A stretch of DNA of 55,724 nucleotides from Phycisphaerales bacterium (GTDB lineage Bacteria; Planctomycetota; Phycisphaerae; Phycisphaerales; UBA1924), in the NCBI GenBank assembly GCA_020847535.1, contig JADLBU010000004.1:1-55724 (forward strand). The letters run 5' to 3'. Below, one piece after another: positions 46,038 through 54,955 of this stretch. The notes under the pieces are model-generated. The model saw only the letters and a list, made by a program, of their open reading frames with translations, did no database searches and had not been told where the DNA came from. A program made the position numbers and the translations under genes. Within the stretch, counting starts at the first letter, position 1, and each line of letters starts with the position of its first letter.

Positions 46038-47453
46038 GTGCCCGCTGCCCCCACGCCTCCTCCACCGGCCCTCTCCTCAGGCTCCGCCCGGGATCGCGTC
46101 ACCGAAGCGCTCGCCGCCCACGCCGCCACCTACCCCGACCTCTCCCCCCTCCGCCTCGATGAGCGCAACCTCGCCCCTCGCGATGCCGCCCTCATGCACG
46201 CGATCTACGACGCCGCGGTCCGCCGCTGGGGAACCATCGAATCCCTCATCTCAACCGCCGCCTCCAGGCCCGCCGCCGCCCTCGACCCCTTCGCCCGCGC
46301 AGCCCTGCTCGCCGGCGCTGCCCAGATCCTCTTCCTCGACCGAATTCCCGACCATGCCGCGATCCACGAATCGGTCGAATGGGCCAAGACCCGCCGCGGC
46401 CGCGGCGCTGCCGGCCTCGTGAACGCCATCCTTCGCAAGGTCTGCTCCTTCCGCGCCCTCACGCCGGCGGGTGAACGCATCACCCGCCCCGCATGGGATT
46501 GGCAGCGCGATGAGCTCCCGCTCTCCGATGGCCGCGCCCTCGAGCTGTCACAAGATCTGCTGCCCGAACCGGTTGCCAAGCGCCTCGGGATCGCCGGGAG
46601 CATCTCACCCTGGCTTGCCGACCGCTGGCTGGCTCGACTGGGCATGGAAGAAGCCGCTCGCCTGGCCTGGCACTCGCTCGCCAGCGCCCCGGTCATCCTC
46701 AACGCCATCCACGCCACCAAGCCCATCGACTTCCCGCTCGCCGCCGGGGGCGCACTCACCCTCCACCCACACCAAACCCTCGGCCACTACACGGTCGAAG
46801 GACCGCATGCAGCCCTCACCCAGCTCCTCGACGATCGCCCGGACATCTGGGTCCAGGATCCCTCATCCTCCGCGGCGATCGAATCCATCCGGGATTCCTC
46901 ACTCGCTCCCGCCCTCATCCTCGACCTTTGCGCCGGCCAGGGCACCAAGACCCGCCAGCTCGCCGCCGCCTTCCCCTCCGCCCGCATCATCGCCACCGAC
47001 ACCGACAGCACGCGCTACGAGACCCTCTCCCGGCAATTCCACGCACACCGCCAGGTCACCGTCGTCCCACCCTCCCAGGTACGCCAGCTCGCCCCCGCCA
47101 ACGCAGATCTCATCCTCCTCGATGTCCCCTGCTCGAATACCGGAGTACTCGCCCGCCGACTCGAAGCCCGCCACCGCGCCGGCCCGCAGCAGCTCTCACG
47201 CCTCACCCGTATCCAATCCCAGATCATCGCCGATGCCGTCCCCTTGCTCGCCCCCCACGGCCAGATCCTCTACGCAACGTGCAGCCTCGAACCCGAGGAG
47301 AACCACCTCCTGCTCGCCGATGCCGCCGCCCTCGGCCTTGCAATCACGCACCAGCGTTCCACCGCCCCCGCCGGCGGGCCGGGCCTGGATGCCACCAGCT
47401 ACACCGATGGCTCCTTCTCCGCCCTCTTATCAAAGCAAACACCCGCCCAATGA
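46038..47453 (+). CDS. rsmB: 16S rRNA (cytosine-5)-methyltransferase, RsmB/Sun family
   Basis: 471 residues from a GTG start; the longer frame to 45783 overlaps the divergent kinase gene in a non-conserved stretch. Residues about 15-150 form the NusB-like RNA-binding domain (RDAALMHAIYDAAVRRW, ALLAGAAQILFLDRIPDHAAIHESVEWAK, GLVNAILRKV). The methyltransferase domain has WVQDPSSSAAIES, LDLCAGQGTKTRQLA (SAM motif I), ATDTDSTRYETL, LILLDVPCSNTG with Cys365 and LYATCSLEPEEN with catalytic Cys415. It makes m5C in 16S rRNA (position 967 in E. coli). Motif ARRLEARHR replaces the common RR.PD.KWR with His for Trp-rich context, a mild divergence. Confidence 0.85.
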   Translation: MPAAPTPPPPALSSGSARDRVTEALAAHAATYPDLSPLRLDERNLAPRDAALMHAIYDAAVRRWGTIESLISTAASRPAAALDPFARAALLAGAAQILFLDRIPDHAAIHESVEWAKTRRGRGAAGLVNAILRKVCSFRALTPAGERITRPAWDWQRDELPLSDGRALELSQDLLPEPVAKRLGIAGSISPWLADRWLARLGMEEAARLAWHSLASAPVILNAIHATKPIDFPLAAGGALTLHPHQTLGHYTVEGPHAALTQLLDDRPDIWVQDPSSSAAIESIRDSSLAPALILDLCAGQGTKTRQLAAAFPSARIIATDTDSTRYETLSRQFHAHRQVTVVPPSQVRQLAPANADLILLDVPCSNTGVLARRLEARHRAGPQQLSRLTRIQSQIIADAVPLLAPHGQILYATCSLEPEENHLLLADAAALGLAITHQRSTAPAGGPGLDATSYTDGSFSALLSKQTPAQ

Positions 47454-47547
47454 TCCGGATCGGCCCGCACCCCAGGGGTACACTCACCCCTCCACACCCC
47501 GGACCTCCCGAGGGGCGCGCTCAGGACCGTGACCGATAGAGAACTGC

Positions 47548-48009
47548 ATGAATCTCCTGGACTACCTGACGATCAATAACATCCGCGCCCCCCTGCTTGC
47601 AGGCGACAAGCGAGGGGCGATCGATGAACTGGTCGATGTGCTCGCCGGCACCGGCCGTGTCCCCGATCCCAAGGCGCTCAAGGAGGCCGTCTGGGTGCGT
47701 GAGCAGACCCGGACCACCGGCATCGGCAGCGGCCTGGCGATCCCGCACGGAAAGTGCCCCGGACTCCCCGGCCTCATCATGGCCGTCGGCAAGCCCGCCA
47801 AGCCGATGAACTTTGAATCCATCGACGGCCAGCCCGTCAGGCTCATCTTCCTGCTCGGCAGCCCGCCCGAGAAGGGCAGCGATCACATCCAGGCGCTCGC
47901 CCGCGTCAGCCGCCTGATGACGATGGACTCCTTCCGGGAGCGCATGTACGCCGCCACCGCCACCGCCGAGATCTACGACCTCCTCAAGAGCCAGGAACGC
48001 CCCGGCTGA
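47548..48009 (+). CDS. ptsN: PTS EIIA domain protein, PtsN/fructose type
   Basis: 153 residues, a single EIIA(fru/Ntr) domain. The phospho-acceptor is His67 in GIGSGLAIPHGK, the family motif. It begins MNLLDYLTINNIRAPLLAGDKRGAIDELVDVL, as in PtsN. PVRLIFLLGSPPEKGSDHIQALARVSRLM is the usual central block. With no EIIB/EIIC partners nearby, a regulatory role (nitrogen PTS-like sensing through phosphorylation) is more likely than sugar uptake. The gene stands alone behind rsmB (94-bp gap) and is followed by a palindrome and a T-run. Confidence 0.87.
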   Translation: MNLLDYLTINNIRAPLLAGDKRGAIDELVDVLAGTGRVPDPKALKEAVWVREQTRTTGIGSGLAIPHGKCPGLPGLIMAVGKPAKPMNFESIDGQPVRLIFLLGSPPEKGSDHIQALARVSRLMTMDSFRERMYAATATAEIYDLLKSQERPG

Positions 48010-48037
48010 GAACGCTCCTATCTGCCTGATCTCGTGG

Positions 48038-48075
48038 CACAGAGCCTCCGGCCTGTGTCTACGCAATCTTTTTTT
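48038..48075 (+). terminator. Palindrome of the GCACAG family followed by a T-run; possible terminator of the EIIA gene
   Basis: CACAGAGCC-TCC-GGCCTGTG (48038-48057) forms an imperfect hairpin; seven T residues follow at 48069-48075 after an 11-nt gap. The gap is longer than in a standard intrinsic terminator. The hairpin and the TCTAC after it match the repeat copies at 43585 and 34880. Confidence 0.5.
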
Positions 48076-48094
48076 CTGTCGAGGACCATCCGGA

Positions 48095-48118
48095 CCGCTG
48101 CGCCTTTCGACGCAGCGG
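48095..48118 (-). terminator. Perfect hairpin just past the end of the 48129 gene
   Basis: CCGCTGCG at 48095-48102 pairs with CGCAGCGG at 48111-48118 around an 8-nt loop, starting 11 nt after the stop of the leftward gene. There is no T-run on the minus strand after it, so a terminator role is only suggested by position. Confidence 0.4.
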
Positions 48119-48128
48119 CCCGAGCGAA

Positions 48129-49574
48129 TCAGTCGTTCGGCGGCGTCAAAACATCGTGAGGCTCGGCGTTATAGAGGTTGATGGAAGTGTTCCACGTGCC
48201 GCTGAAGTTGGTGTACCATAGGTGGTATTTGAGGGCATCGGAGGCATCCACATCATTGTCCTGATCCATGTCCCCGTGGATCCAATTCGCGCCCGATGTC
48301 GTCCCCGCGTAGTCCGAATGCACCGCATCAAAGTCGGCCAGGTCGTTCGAGTCCACATCCCCATCGCCGTCAAAGTCGCGGCGGTTCGTCAGCGTGCCGA
48401 AGTCGTACACGCGCTTCATGCACTCGACCAGGCGGATCGAGCTGGTGTTCGTTGCTGAAGGGTTCGCGACATAGAAGACAAACCCATTCCTCGCCCAGTC
48501 CAGCAGCTCGACCGCGTCATCAGGCAGCGTGTACGGATCGGAGTAGTCGAGAATCGCGACCAGCTCACTCTGCCCTCGATCATCAACCGAATCGCTGTTG
48601 CTGTCGCCGGTCAAGTCCCACTCCGCCCACGCGTCGTTCGACTCCAGATAGCTAGGAAATGCCATCGCCGGCGCCTTGAGGACCGCTGGCATGTCCAGCA
48701 GTTCGCCCGGCAGCCACGGGAAAGCCTCCGTGCCCAGCAGGTGCTGCGCGGTCGTCTCCGAGCGATACGCCGGGCTGTGGGCGATCTCGATGAAGTCGTC
48801 GAATGCGTTGAAGATCAAATCCTCACCGTCATAGAACTTTTTGGATCCCGAGTCGAGCCAGAACCGGGTGATGCCCAGATCCTTCCACGGCCCGATGGTC
48901 TCGTACATGATGCACATGTCCACGTCCGAGAAGGGCGATGGGAACCCCGCGTACGGCCAGCCAGCGCACGGAAATGCGTAGGCGTCGGGATCGCACTGGG
49001 CATCTTCGACAATCCCACCGGCCGAAGGCTGCATGCACAGGGAGTCGGGCAGCGCGCTCTGGAAGGTCCCGTAGACCTCGACATCCACGTTGCCCTTGGT
49101 GGTGATCCAGTCCGCCAGTTGGTCCTCCAGCTCGGCTCGCTTGGCCGACGGCATCGGCAGCCATTGCGCGCTCGACACATACTGATGATTGAGAACCGAG
49201 CCCGCCGGAAGGTACAGGTTGAAGCGGCGGAAACCGATGGTGTAATACCCTTCGAGCCTCGTGATCAGTTCCTCGACCCCATCGGAGCCGGAGCAGTTGG
49301 AATCGTCAGCCTCATCGCACCACCAAGGGAGTAACCCCTTGGCGTTTCCCTCCAAGTCGCCGACGCAGAAGTTCGCGTTCCACATCGCAACGTGGACCCC
49401 AGGCATCCGGTTGGGCATCCAGGACAGATCCTCGATCCAGCTCTCTTCTCCTTCCAGGTACGGGATGGAGCCATCCCCGTAGTTCGGGCATTCTGAAATC
49501 TGACCCCGCGCGAAGCTCCCGAGACCTCCGCACAGACAAATGACAACCATCGCCGCATGCATAATGCGAAGCAT
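48129..49574 (-). CDS. Secreted protein of unknown function with dockerin-like EF-hand tail
   Basis: 481 residues from the ATG at 49574, which has a strong GGAGGGAG ribosome site and gives the signal peptide MLRIMHAAMVVICLCGGLGSFARG. The large central domain contains many Cys, Trp and acidic residues (MPGVHVAMWNANFCVGDLEGN, GITRFWLDSGSKKFYDG, GFRRFNLYLPAGSVL) and no family I recognise; the alternating strands and helices could fit a TIM barrel such as a glycoside hydrolase, but this is a guess. Near the C-terminus are two calcium loops, DFDGDGDVDSNDLADFD and DMDQDNDVDASDALKY, typical of dockerin type I repeats. The upstream neighbour on the same strand is a PEP-CTERM-like protein. Confidence 0.78.
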   Translation of the reverse strand: MLRIMHAAMVVICLCGGLGSFARGQISECPNYGDGSIPYLEGEESWIEDLSWMPNRMPGVHVAMWNANFCVGDLEGNAKGLLPWWCDEADDSNCSGSDGVEELITRLEGYYTIGFRRFNLYLPAGSVLNHQYVSSAQWLPMPSAKRAELEDQLADWITTKGNVDVEVYGTFQSALPDSLCMQPSAGGIVEDAQCDPDAYAFPCAGWPYAGFPSPFSDVDMCIMYETIGPWKDLGITRFWLDSGSKKFYDGEDLIFNAFDDFIEIAHSPAYRSETTAQHLLGTEAFPWLPGELLDMPAVLKAPAMAFPSYLESNDAWAEWDLTGDSNSDSVDDRGQSELVAILDYSDPYTLPDDAVELLDWARNGFVFYVANPSATNTSSIRLVECMKRVYDFGTLTNRRDFDGDGDVDSNDLADFDAVHSDYAGTTSGANWIHGDMDQDNDVDASDALKYHLWYTNFSGTWNTSINLYNAEPHDVLTPPND

Positions 49575-49653
49575 GAATCGACTCCCTCCGTGGCTCAATG
49601 GAATAACGCACGCGCCTCAGGCCCACGGCCGACTGAAACGCGGAGTTATCGTG

Positions 49654-50337
49654 CTAAGCCGACAAGCGCCGTCGGTGACATGCAAGCAATAGAAGCCCAC
49701 ACACCCCGGCCAAGAAGGGCGCGGGGATCGTGATCATCGTGTCAGGCGTCGTCTCGTAAGCCCAGGCAATCGGCGTGCTGTAGTCCTGGAACAAGATCCA
49801 TCCGTAGTGGTACTTGCCGTTCTTCTTCACCCGTGCGCCCAAGTATGACAGCGTGTCAATCGCCGGCGTTCCACCTTCAAAGCTCGGCGTGAACGGCAGG
49901 TGATAGAAATACGTGGCGCCCCACTCCCATCCATGCGATGGCGAGGTGCTCTCGCCCGCGGCGTATTGGCGGATCGTGATCGGCTTGATCGTCATGCCGT
50001 TCCAGATGAGCGTCTGCTTGATCGTGGGAACCTGCTCAGCATCATTACTTTGAACGCCCTGGATGACGCTCCTTGCTGGCTCCGAGCTCGAGTGGTTCCA
50101 GCGAAACCACTTCCCGAAAGAGCCCGGACGTTGCTCAGTCGATTGGCTAGGCGGCTGAGTGATGTCCAGAAACGTGCCAAGCGAATCAACATCACCGTTT
50201 GGGAACTTGACCCCGAGCTTCCACTCAAACTCCCCGCCTGAGTTGTCGTACACCACCACGGCGGCTTCCGAGACACCCGCGGCGATCCCGAGTAGCCCCG
50301 CGCCGGAGATCGCCCCGATAATCCCGCTGGATCTCAT
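49654..50337 (-). CDS. Exported protein with PEP-CTERM-like tail
   Basis: 227 residues from the ATG at 50337 (GGGGAG ribosome site); the frame extends to 50451 but the signal peptide (MRSSGIIGAISGAGLLGIAAGVSEA) fixes this start. The mature part, beginning AVVVYDNSGGEFEWKLGVKFPNG, is beta-rich; YLGARVKKNGKYHYGWILFQDY is a motif seen in other planctomycete exported proteins. The C-terminus IPAPFLAGVCGLLLLACHRRR is a PEP-CTERM-type anchor with the proline motif IPAP. Function unknown. It lies 80 bp upstream of the dockerin-tailed gene on the same strand. Confidence 0.75.
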   Translation of the reverse strand: MRSSGIIGAISGAGLLGIAAGVSEAAVVVYDNSGGEFEWKLGVKFPNGDVDSLGTFLDITQPPSQSTEQRPGSFGKWFRWNHSSSEPARSVIQGVQSNDAEQVPTIKQTLIWNGMTIKPITIRQYAAGESTSPSHGWEWGATYFYHLPFTPSFEGGTPAIDTLSYLGARVKKNGKYHYGWILFQDYSTPIAWAYETTPDTMITIPAPFLAGVCGLLLLACHRRRLSA

Positions 50338-50481
50338 GTGACACTCCCCTGCACGGCGGCCGAACGGCAACGCCGCAGTTCTATACGCTAACTGCCCCCC
50401 CCCCTCGGTTTCAAGACTTTTCTTTCTTCTCATTTTTCTTAACCGACGCAAGCCCCGGGTGACGGCCCGAGTCGTAACACG

Positions 50482-52635
50482 TCATCCCCGCTCCGTCGCC
50501 ACCACCGTCAGATCCTGCCCATGCCATCCCGTCCCCAGGTCATTCCGCCAGTAATACCTGTACACGTGCGTCCCGCTCATCCCGATCACGTTGAGCGAGG
50601 TGTCCGATGATGCGATCCCTTCGAGCAGCGTCGTGAGCTGCGGCGTCCCCTGCGGCAGCGCGGCGGTCATGTCAACCACGTGCCACAACTGATCGCTCTG
50701 CGGTGTCCACCAGTACACCACCGTCCTGCCCGTCCCACGTTCGATTCCCGCGATGTTCATCGCCCCCCACTCCGACACGAAGCTCGCCGTCGAGATGCCC
50801 TCCAGCAACGGGCCCGTGCTGTCTCCATCGATCACCTCCGTCAGGTTCGACTGGATCCAGAACCCGTTCTGCGGCACCCACCACGTCACCAGCAGCTCAC
50901 CCGCCGATGACACCCCGCCGATGTTGATCGCATCCCACTCGGTCAGCCACACCGTCAACCCGCCCTCCAGCGGATCCGATCCGTACTCCTCGCTGAGGTT
51001 GTTGGTCGTCCACGCCGGCATCCCCGGCGCCCACCACACCGCCTGCACATCCCCCGATGCATCCAGCCCGGCGATGTTGAGCGCCCCCCACGAGGTCGCG
51101 AACGTCACCAGCCCATCGAACGCCGGAGTCGAGAGCCCGTTGGGCTCGAGCGAAGTCGTCGTGATGTTCTCAAACGCCCACGCGAACCCGCCGCCGGCGA
51201 CCGTGCCGCCGGTCTGGTAGTACCGGACGAGATCCCCATTCTGGTCAATTCCCGTCAGGTGGATCGTCCCGTCGGGGCCCTCCATCACGCACAGCTCGCC
51301 GGCGATCCTGGTTGAGCCCGCAAGCTCGGTGGTCAGGTTCCGGAAGCTCCAGAGCTTCTCAGCGCTCTGCGTGTACAGGGTCGTCCCCGACGCCGTCACC
51401 GATGCCGCGTACGTCAGGTTGTCCTTGGCATCTACCCACGTCACTACCGGCCCGGTGATCGCCGGCCCGCCCTGGTCCTGCAGGTCCGTGCGGTACCAGT
51501 TCCCATCGGTCTCGAGTTGATACACCTTGCTCCGCGCATCCTCGACAGCATCCAGCGAGAAGTACGCCTTGTCTCCGCCCGGCAGCGTGTTGACCCGCGT
51601 CCCCATCGCGAAGATCGGTCGCGCGATATTGTTGCTCCTGGCCTGCATCGCGATCAGGAGCTTGCCGTTCTCCCCGATGGTCAGCCGGATCTCGTCGTTG
51701 GTCTCCTCGTGATCGAGCACCACCGTCGAGCCGCTCACGCTCCAGAACCCGCGCTCGATGACCTCGAAGTCGCCACTGTCGTACTTGTCCAGGTCGTAGA
51801 ACTTGTAATCCCCATCGCTCTCGAGGTCCAGGAGCAGCTGCGAGAACTCGATGCTGTTGCCGCTCGGCACACCCCACGCGAGCATGTACTTGCCGATCAT
51901 CGCCTGCTGGTTCTGCGGTGTATGGGCCCTGGTCGCGACGCCCACGTGCAGGAGGTTGTCCCCGCTGCTCATGTCCGCGAAGATCACCGTATTGCCCGTC
52001 GCGTTCAGGTACATGTACTCATCGCGCGAGGTCTTCAGCACCCCATCCCCGTTGATCGACGAGATGAAGCTCCCGTCGTACGGCTGGTCACCGATCGATT
52101 CGTCGTACGACACCTGGTCGTTGTCGATCTCCATCCCCCCCGCGGCCGCGTACGAGCTGTGAACCCCCTCGTGCTTCATCCCGATCAGGTTGTACCGGTA
52201 CGTCCCCTCGAAATCGAACTCACCGGGCGCGAACGCCGGCCGCTCCACCAGCAGCTCAACCTCCTGCGTCCCGCCGTAGTTCGCGAAGTACCACCCCGCC
52301 GGGTACCCGCGATCGTTCATGTACCGCGCCCCGTTGCTCTCCCCCGGATCCCCGTAGAACCCGCGATCCGGATCGCGCGTGAAGCGCCCATCCGCCAGCT
52401 CGGTGATCGAGTCGTACCACAGGTCATCCGCCGCTTCCCGGTCATCCTCACCGCTGCGGTACCCCGACCCGCTGGTCGCCAGCGATGAATCGATCGTCCC
52501 TTCGCCCGCGAACGTAACCGCCGACGGGCGAAGCATCGCATCCTGCCCGATGACCAGCCCCGTGCCTGCGAACAGGGCGAGCATCCGCCGAGGCTCCATC
52601 CCCTCGATTTCACGAAGCGTGAGATGTTGGTTCAC
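50482..52635 (-). CDS. Large surface or secreted protein with N-terminal MEPRRML motif and C-terminal W-rich repeats
   Basis: About 717 residues if read from the GTG at 52635; the open frame extends to 53043 but that part overlaps the divergent regulator and has no protein-like pattern. REIEGMEPRRMLALFAGTGL is the planctomycete LEPRRLL-type motif, found at the N-terminus of very large exported proteins. Residues about 30-330 are beta-rich with no recognised family. The C-terminal 300 residues repeat a unit of about 55 residues: WGALNIAGLDASGDVQAVWW, WDAINIGGVSSAGELLVTWW and WGAMNIAGIERGTGRTVVYWW, each followed by an LT-containing strand. This resembles lectin-type beta-propeller blades. The gene is leftward, with a 256-bp divergent gap to the CheY-like regulator. 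Confidence 0.75.
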   Translation of the reverse strand: MNQHLTLREIEGMEPRRMLALFAGTGLVIGQDAMLRPSAVTFAGEGTIDSSLATSGSGYRSGEDDREAADDLWYDSITELADGRFTRDPDRGFYGDPGESNGARYMNDRGYPAGWYFANYGGTQEVELLVERPAFAPGEFDFEGTYRYNLIGMKHEGVHSSYAAAGGMEIDNDQVSYDESIGDQPYDGSFISSINGDGVLKTSRDEYMYLNATGNTVIFADMSSGDNLLHVGVATRAHTPQNQQAMIGKYMLAWGVPSGNSIEFSQLLLDLESDGDYKFYDLDKYDSGDFEVIERGFWSVSGSTVVLDHEETNDEIRLTIGENGKLLIAMQARSNNIARPIFAMGTRVNTLPGGDKAYFSLDAVEDARSKVYQLETDGNWYRTDLQDQGGPAITGPVVTWVDAKDNLTYAASVTASGTTLYTQSAEKLWSFRNLTTELAGSTRIAGELCVMEGPDGTIHLTGIDQNGDLVRYYQTGGTVAGGGFAWAFENITTTSLEPNGLSTPAFDGLVTFATSWGALNIAGLDASGDVQAVWWAPGMPAWTTNNLSEEYGSDPLEGGLTVWLTEWDAINIGGVSSAGELLVTWWVPQNGFWIQSNLTEVIDGDSTGPLLEGISTASFVSEWGAMNIAGIERGTGRTVVYWWTPQSDQLWHVVDMTAALPQGTPQLTTLLEGIASSDTSLNVIGMSGTHVYRYYWRNDLGTGWHGQDLTVVATERG

Positions 52636-52891
52636 ACGATTGTCGGCCCTCTCGGACCGTCCTGTGGTAAGGCAACAGCGCCGCGATGCCTTGCCCCCGA
52701 CGAAGGGCCGGCACCCCGCGCTCCGCCTGCCCCATGGTACGTCCGTATATCGCACCCACACGGACACCGCATGCTCCAGTCCGAAAACCCCCCTCACCGC
52801 CTGCACCGGGCATCCCCCATCAAGCCGCCGTGCCCCTTCGCCGATGCACCACTGTCCGTAGTTTCCTCGTGCCCACGCGCATGGAGTCATC

Positions 52892-53278
52892 ATGGCATCG
52901 GTTGTTATTGCAGACGATGAGCACCCCATCCGGCTGATCCTGGCCGCCAAGCTCCGAGAGGAGGGGCACCAGGTGACCGAGTGCCGGGATGGCGATGAGG
53001 CGCTCGATGCGGTGCTCGAGAACTGCCCCGACCTGCTTATCACGGACTTTCAGATGCCCGTCATGTCCGGCCTTGCCCTGTGCATGACGCTCAAGACCAA
53101 CCCCAGGACCGCCTCGCTCCCCGTGCTGATGCTCACCGCTCGGGGTCACGCGATCTCGCCGCAGGAGCTGGCGATGACCAACATCCGCCACCTGCTCCCC
53201 AAGCCGTTCAGCGCCAAGCAGATTGTCGAGCGTGTCCGCGCGATCCTCGAGGTTCCGCCCTCGGCGGCCGCCGCCTGA
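52892..53278 (+). CDS. CheY-like single-domain response regulator
   Basis: 128 residues, one receiver domain. VVIADDEHPIR gives the acidic pocket, Asp52 in LLITDFQMPVMSG is the phospho-acceptor, MLTARGH has the switch Thr, and Lys104 in LLPKPF closes the site. There is no output domain. It lies 12 bp upstream of the HD-GYP gene start region and probably passes phosphorylation signals to it, as a split RpfG-like pair. No kinase is adjacent, so the donor is encoded elsewhere. Confidence 0.9.
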   Translation: MASVVIADDEHPIRLILAAKLREEGHQVTECRDGDEALDAVLENCPDLLITDFQMPVMSGLALCMTLKTNPRTASLPVLMLTARGHAISPQELAMTNIRHLLPKPFSAKQIVERVRAILEVPPSAAAA

Positions 53279-53308
53279 TCCCAAGGGACTGTGGAGATAG
53301 GTGTGACG

Positions 53309-54916
53309 ATGCACACCCGAGAACACAACTCCCTGGCGATGGCTGTCCGCGAGCGATGCCGGACCCTGGGGATCCCATCGGTACGCTGCGACAGCGCCGG
53401 CGCGCTGCACATCGCACCCGACGATGAGCCGTTCGCGTTTGTCCTCCGCTCACCGTGGCTCTCCGAAGCAATCCAGAAGGCCGCGATCGCCTGGAACGCC
53501 GATCCTGCGCCGCCGGTGATCGAGCCCGATGCTGGCTTCTACCTGGTGCCGGTGCCGGAGGGAACCACCAGGGCCCGGCGTGGGTACACGATCGCACTGG
53601 TCTTCGGGGAGCCCTGGCTCAAGGGCCAGATCTTCTCCGGCCTCTGCGCCGATGCCGGCGCCTGCGTCCCCAAGTCCGTCGGCTCCATGGGCATCCGCGC
53701 CGGCCACAACCGCACCTCCGCGGAGCTGCTCCGGGCCTCCCTCCGCTGGATGATCGATGACATCGCCCGCTCGGCCGACCAGACCACCGCCGTCGGGGAA
53801 CTCACCGCCCAGCTCACCGACTCCTACGAGACCCTCGATTCCCTCTACGCGATCGGCAAGTCCATGCGCGGGCTCGCCGGACCGGCCACCTTCATCGAAT
53901 CATCCGTTCAGCGCGTCCACGCCTCGCTCCGTTTCGAGACCGTCTTCATCCTGCTCGCCAAGGATGAACAGCTCACCGCCGCCCTCCAGGGCCGCGCCTT
54001 TATCGCCGGCCGCAGGCCCGAGGGCATCGAACAGGTTGATCAATGGGGACCCGAAGTCCTCCTCGACGGCGCTGCCAGCGGCTTCCGCATCATCGCCAAC
54101 GATCCACGCCTGGTATGCCCGGACCACCCCGAAGCCCTCATCGTCCCCCTCTCGCGCGGCACGATCGCCGTCGGCGCACTGGTCGGCATGCACAAGAGCG
54201 GAGGAGACACGGCGATCAGCAGCTATGACATCCAGCTGATGGAATCAACCGCCGGCTTCATCAGCGCCTTCCTCGACAACGTCGCCGTCTACGAGGAGCA
54301 GCGCCTGCTGTTCCTGGGCACCGTCCAGGCCCTCACCGCGGCGATTGATGCCAAGGACCGCTACACCCACGGACACTCCGAGCGGGTCGCCCACCTCTCG
54401 GCGCGGCTGGCCGAGGCCTCGGGCATGAGCCCCGAGGAGGTCCACCGCGTTTGGATCGCCGGTCTCGTACACGATGTCGGCAAGATCGGCGTCCCAGAGG
54501 CCGTCCTCTGCAAGCAGGGCCGGCTCACCGATGAAGAGTTCGACCACATCAAGAAGCACCCCCAGATCGGCCACCACATCCTCAAGGACATCCGCCCGCT
54601 CGCGGATGTCCTCCCGGGCGTGCTGCACCACCACGAGAAGTTCGACGGCCGCGGCTACCCCGCCAAGCTCATCGGCGACGATATCCCCCGCCTGGCCCGC
54701 ATCATCGCGCTGGCCGACACCTTCGATGCCATGAGCTCGACCCGCTCCTATCGCCCGGCGATGCCGCGCGACAAGGTGCTCGAAGAGATCCGCCGCTGCG
54801 CCGGCACGCAGTTCGATCCGGAGCTGGCCGCGCGCTTCGTGCTGCTGGACTTTTCGGAGTTCGATGCAATGGTCGAACGCAGCCGGGCGGCTGAGGCGTG
54901 GGCGAACGCGGCGTGA
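53309..54916 (+). CDS. HD-GYP domain phosphodiesterase with GAF-like sensor region
   Basis: 535 residues from the ATG at 53309 (a GTG 18 bp upstream is possible). Residues 1-135 are an N-terminal region I do not recognise (RCRTLGIPSVRCDSAGALHIAPDD, FVLRSPWLSEAIQ). A helical linker (GELTAQLTDSYETLDSLYAIGKSM) leads to a GAF-like domain about 195-325. The HD-GYP domain has HSERVAHLSARLAE, the metal pair His388-Asp389 in HDVGKIG, HHHEKFDGRGYP with GYP at 449-451, and LADTFDAMSS. Such enzymes hydrolyse cyclic di-GMP or related dinucleotides. It follows the receiver gene closely. The IS transposase lies 39 bp after its stop. Confidence 0.88.
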   Translation: MHTREHNSLAMAVRERCRTLGIPSVRCDSAGALHIAPDDEPFAFVLRSPWLSEAIQKAAIAWNADPAPPVIEPDAGFYLVPVPEGTTRARRGYTIALVFGEPWLKGQIFSGLCADAGACVPKSVGSMGIRAGHNRTSAELLRASLRWMIDDIARSADQTTAVGELTAQLTDSYETLDSLYAIGKSMRGLAGPATFIESSVQRVHASLRFETVFILLAKDEQLTAALQGRAFIAGRRPEGIEQVDQWGPEVLLDGAASGFRIIANDPRLVCPDHPEALIVPLSRGTIAVGALVGMHKSGGDTAISSYDIQLMESTAGFISAFLDNVAVYEEQRLLFLGTVQALTAAIDAKDRYTHGHSERVAHLSARLAEASGMSPEEVHRVWIAGLVHDVGKIGVPEAVLCKQGRLTDEEFDHIKKHPQIGHHILKDIRPLADVLPGVLHHHEKFDGRGYPAKLIGDDIPRLARIIALADTFDAMSSTRSYRPAMPRDKVLEEIRRCAGTQFDPELAARFVLLDFSEFDAMVERSRAAEAWANAA

Positions 54917-54955
54917 AATTGCTCTGTAGACAACATCAGATTTGAGAAGAAGCCC

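Noticed and set aside
52636..53043. N-terminal extension of the MEPRRML protein
   Set aside because: The extension overlaps the divergent regulator gene and lies upstream of the motif that is normally at the N-terminus in this protein type.
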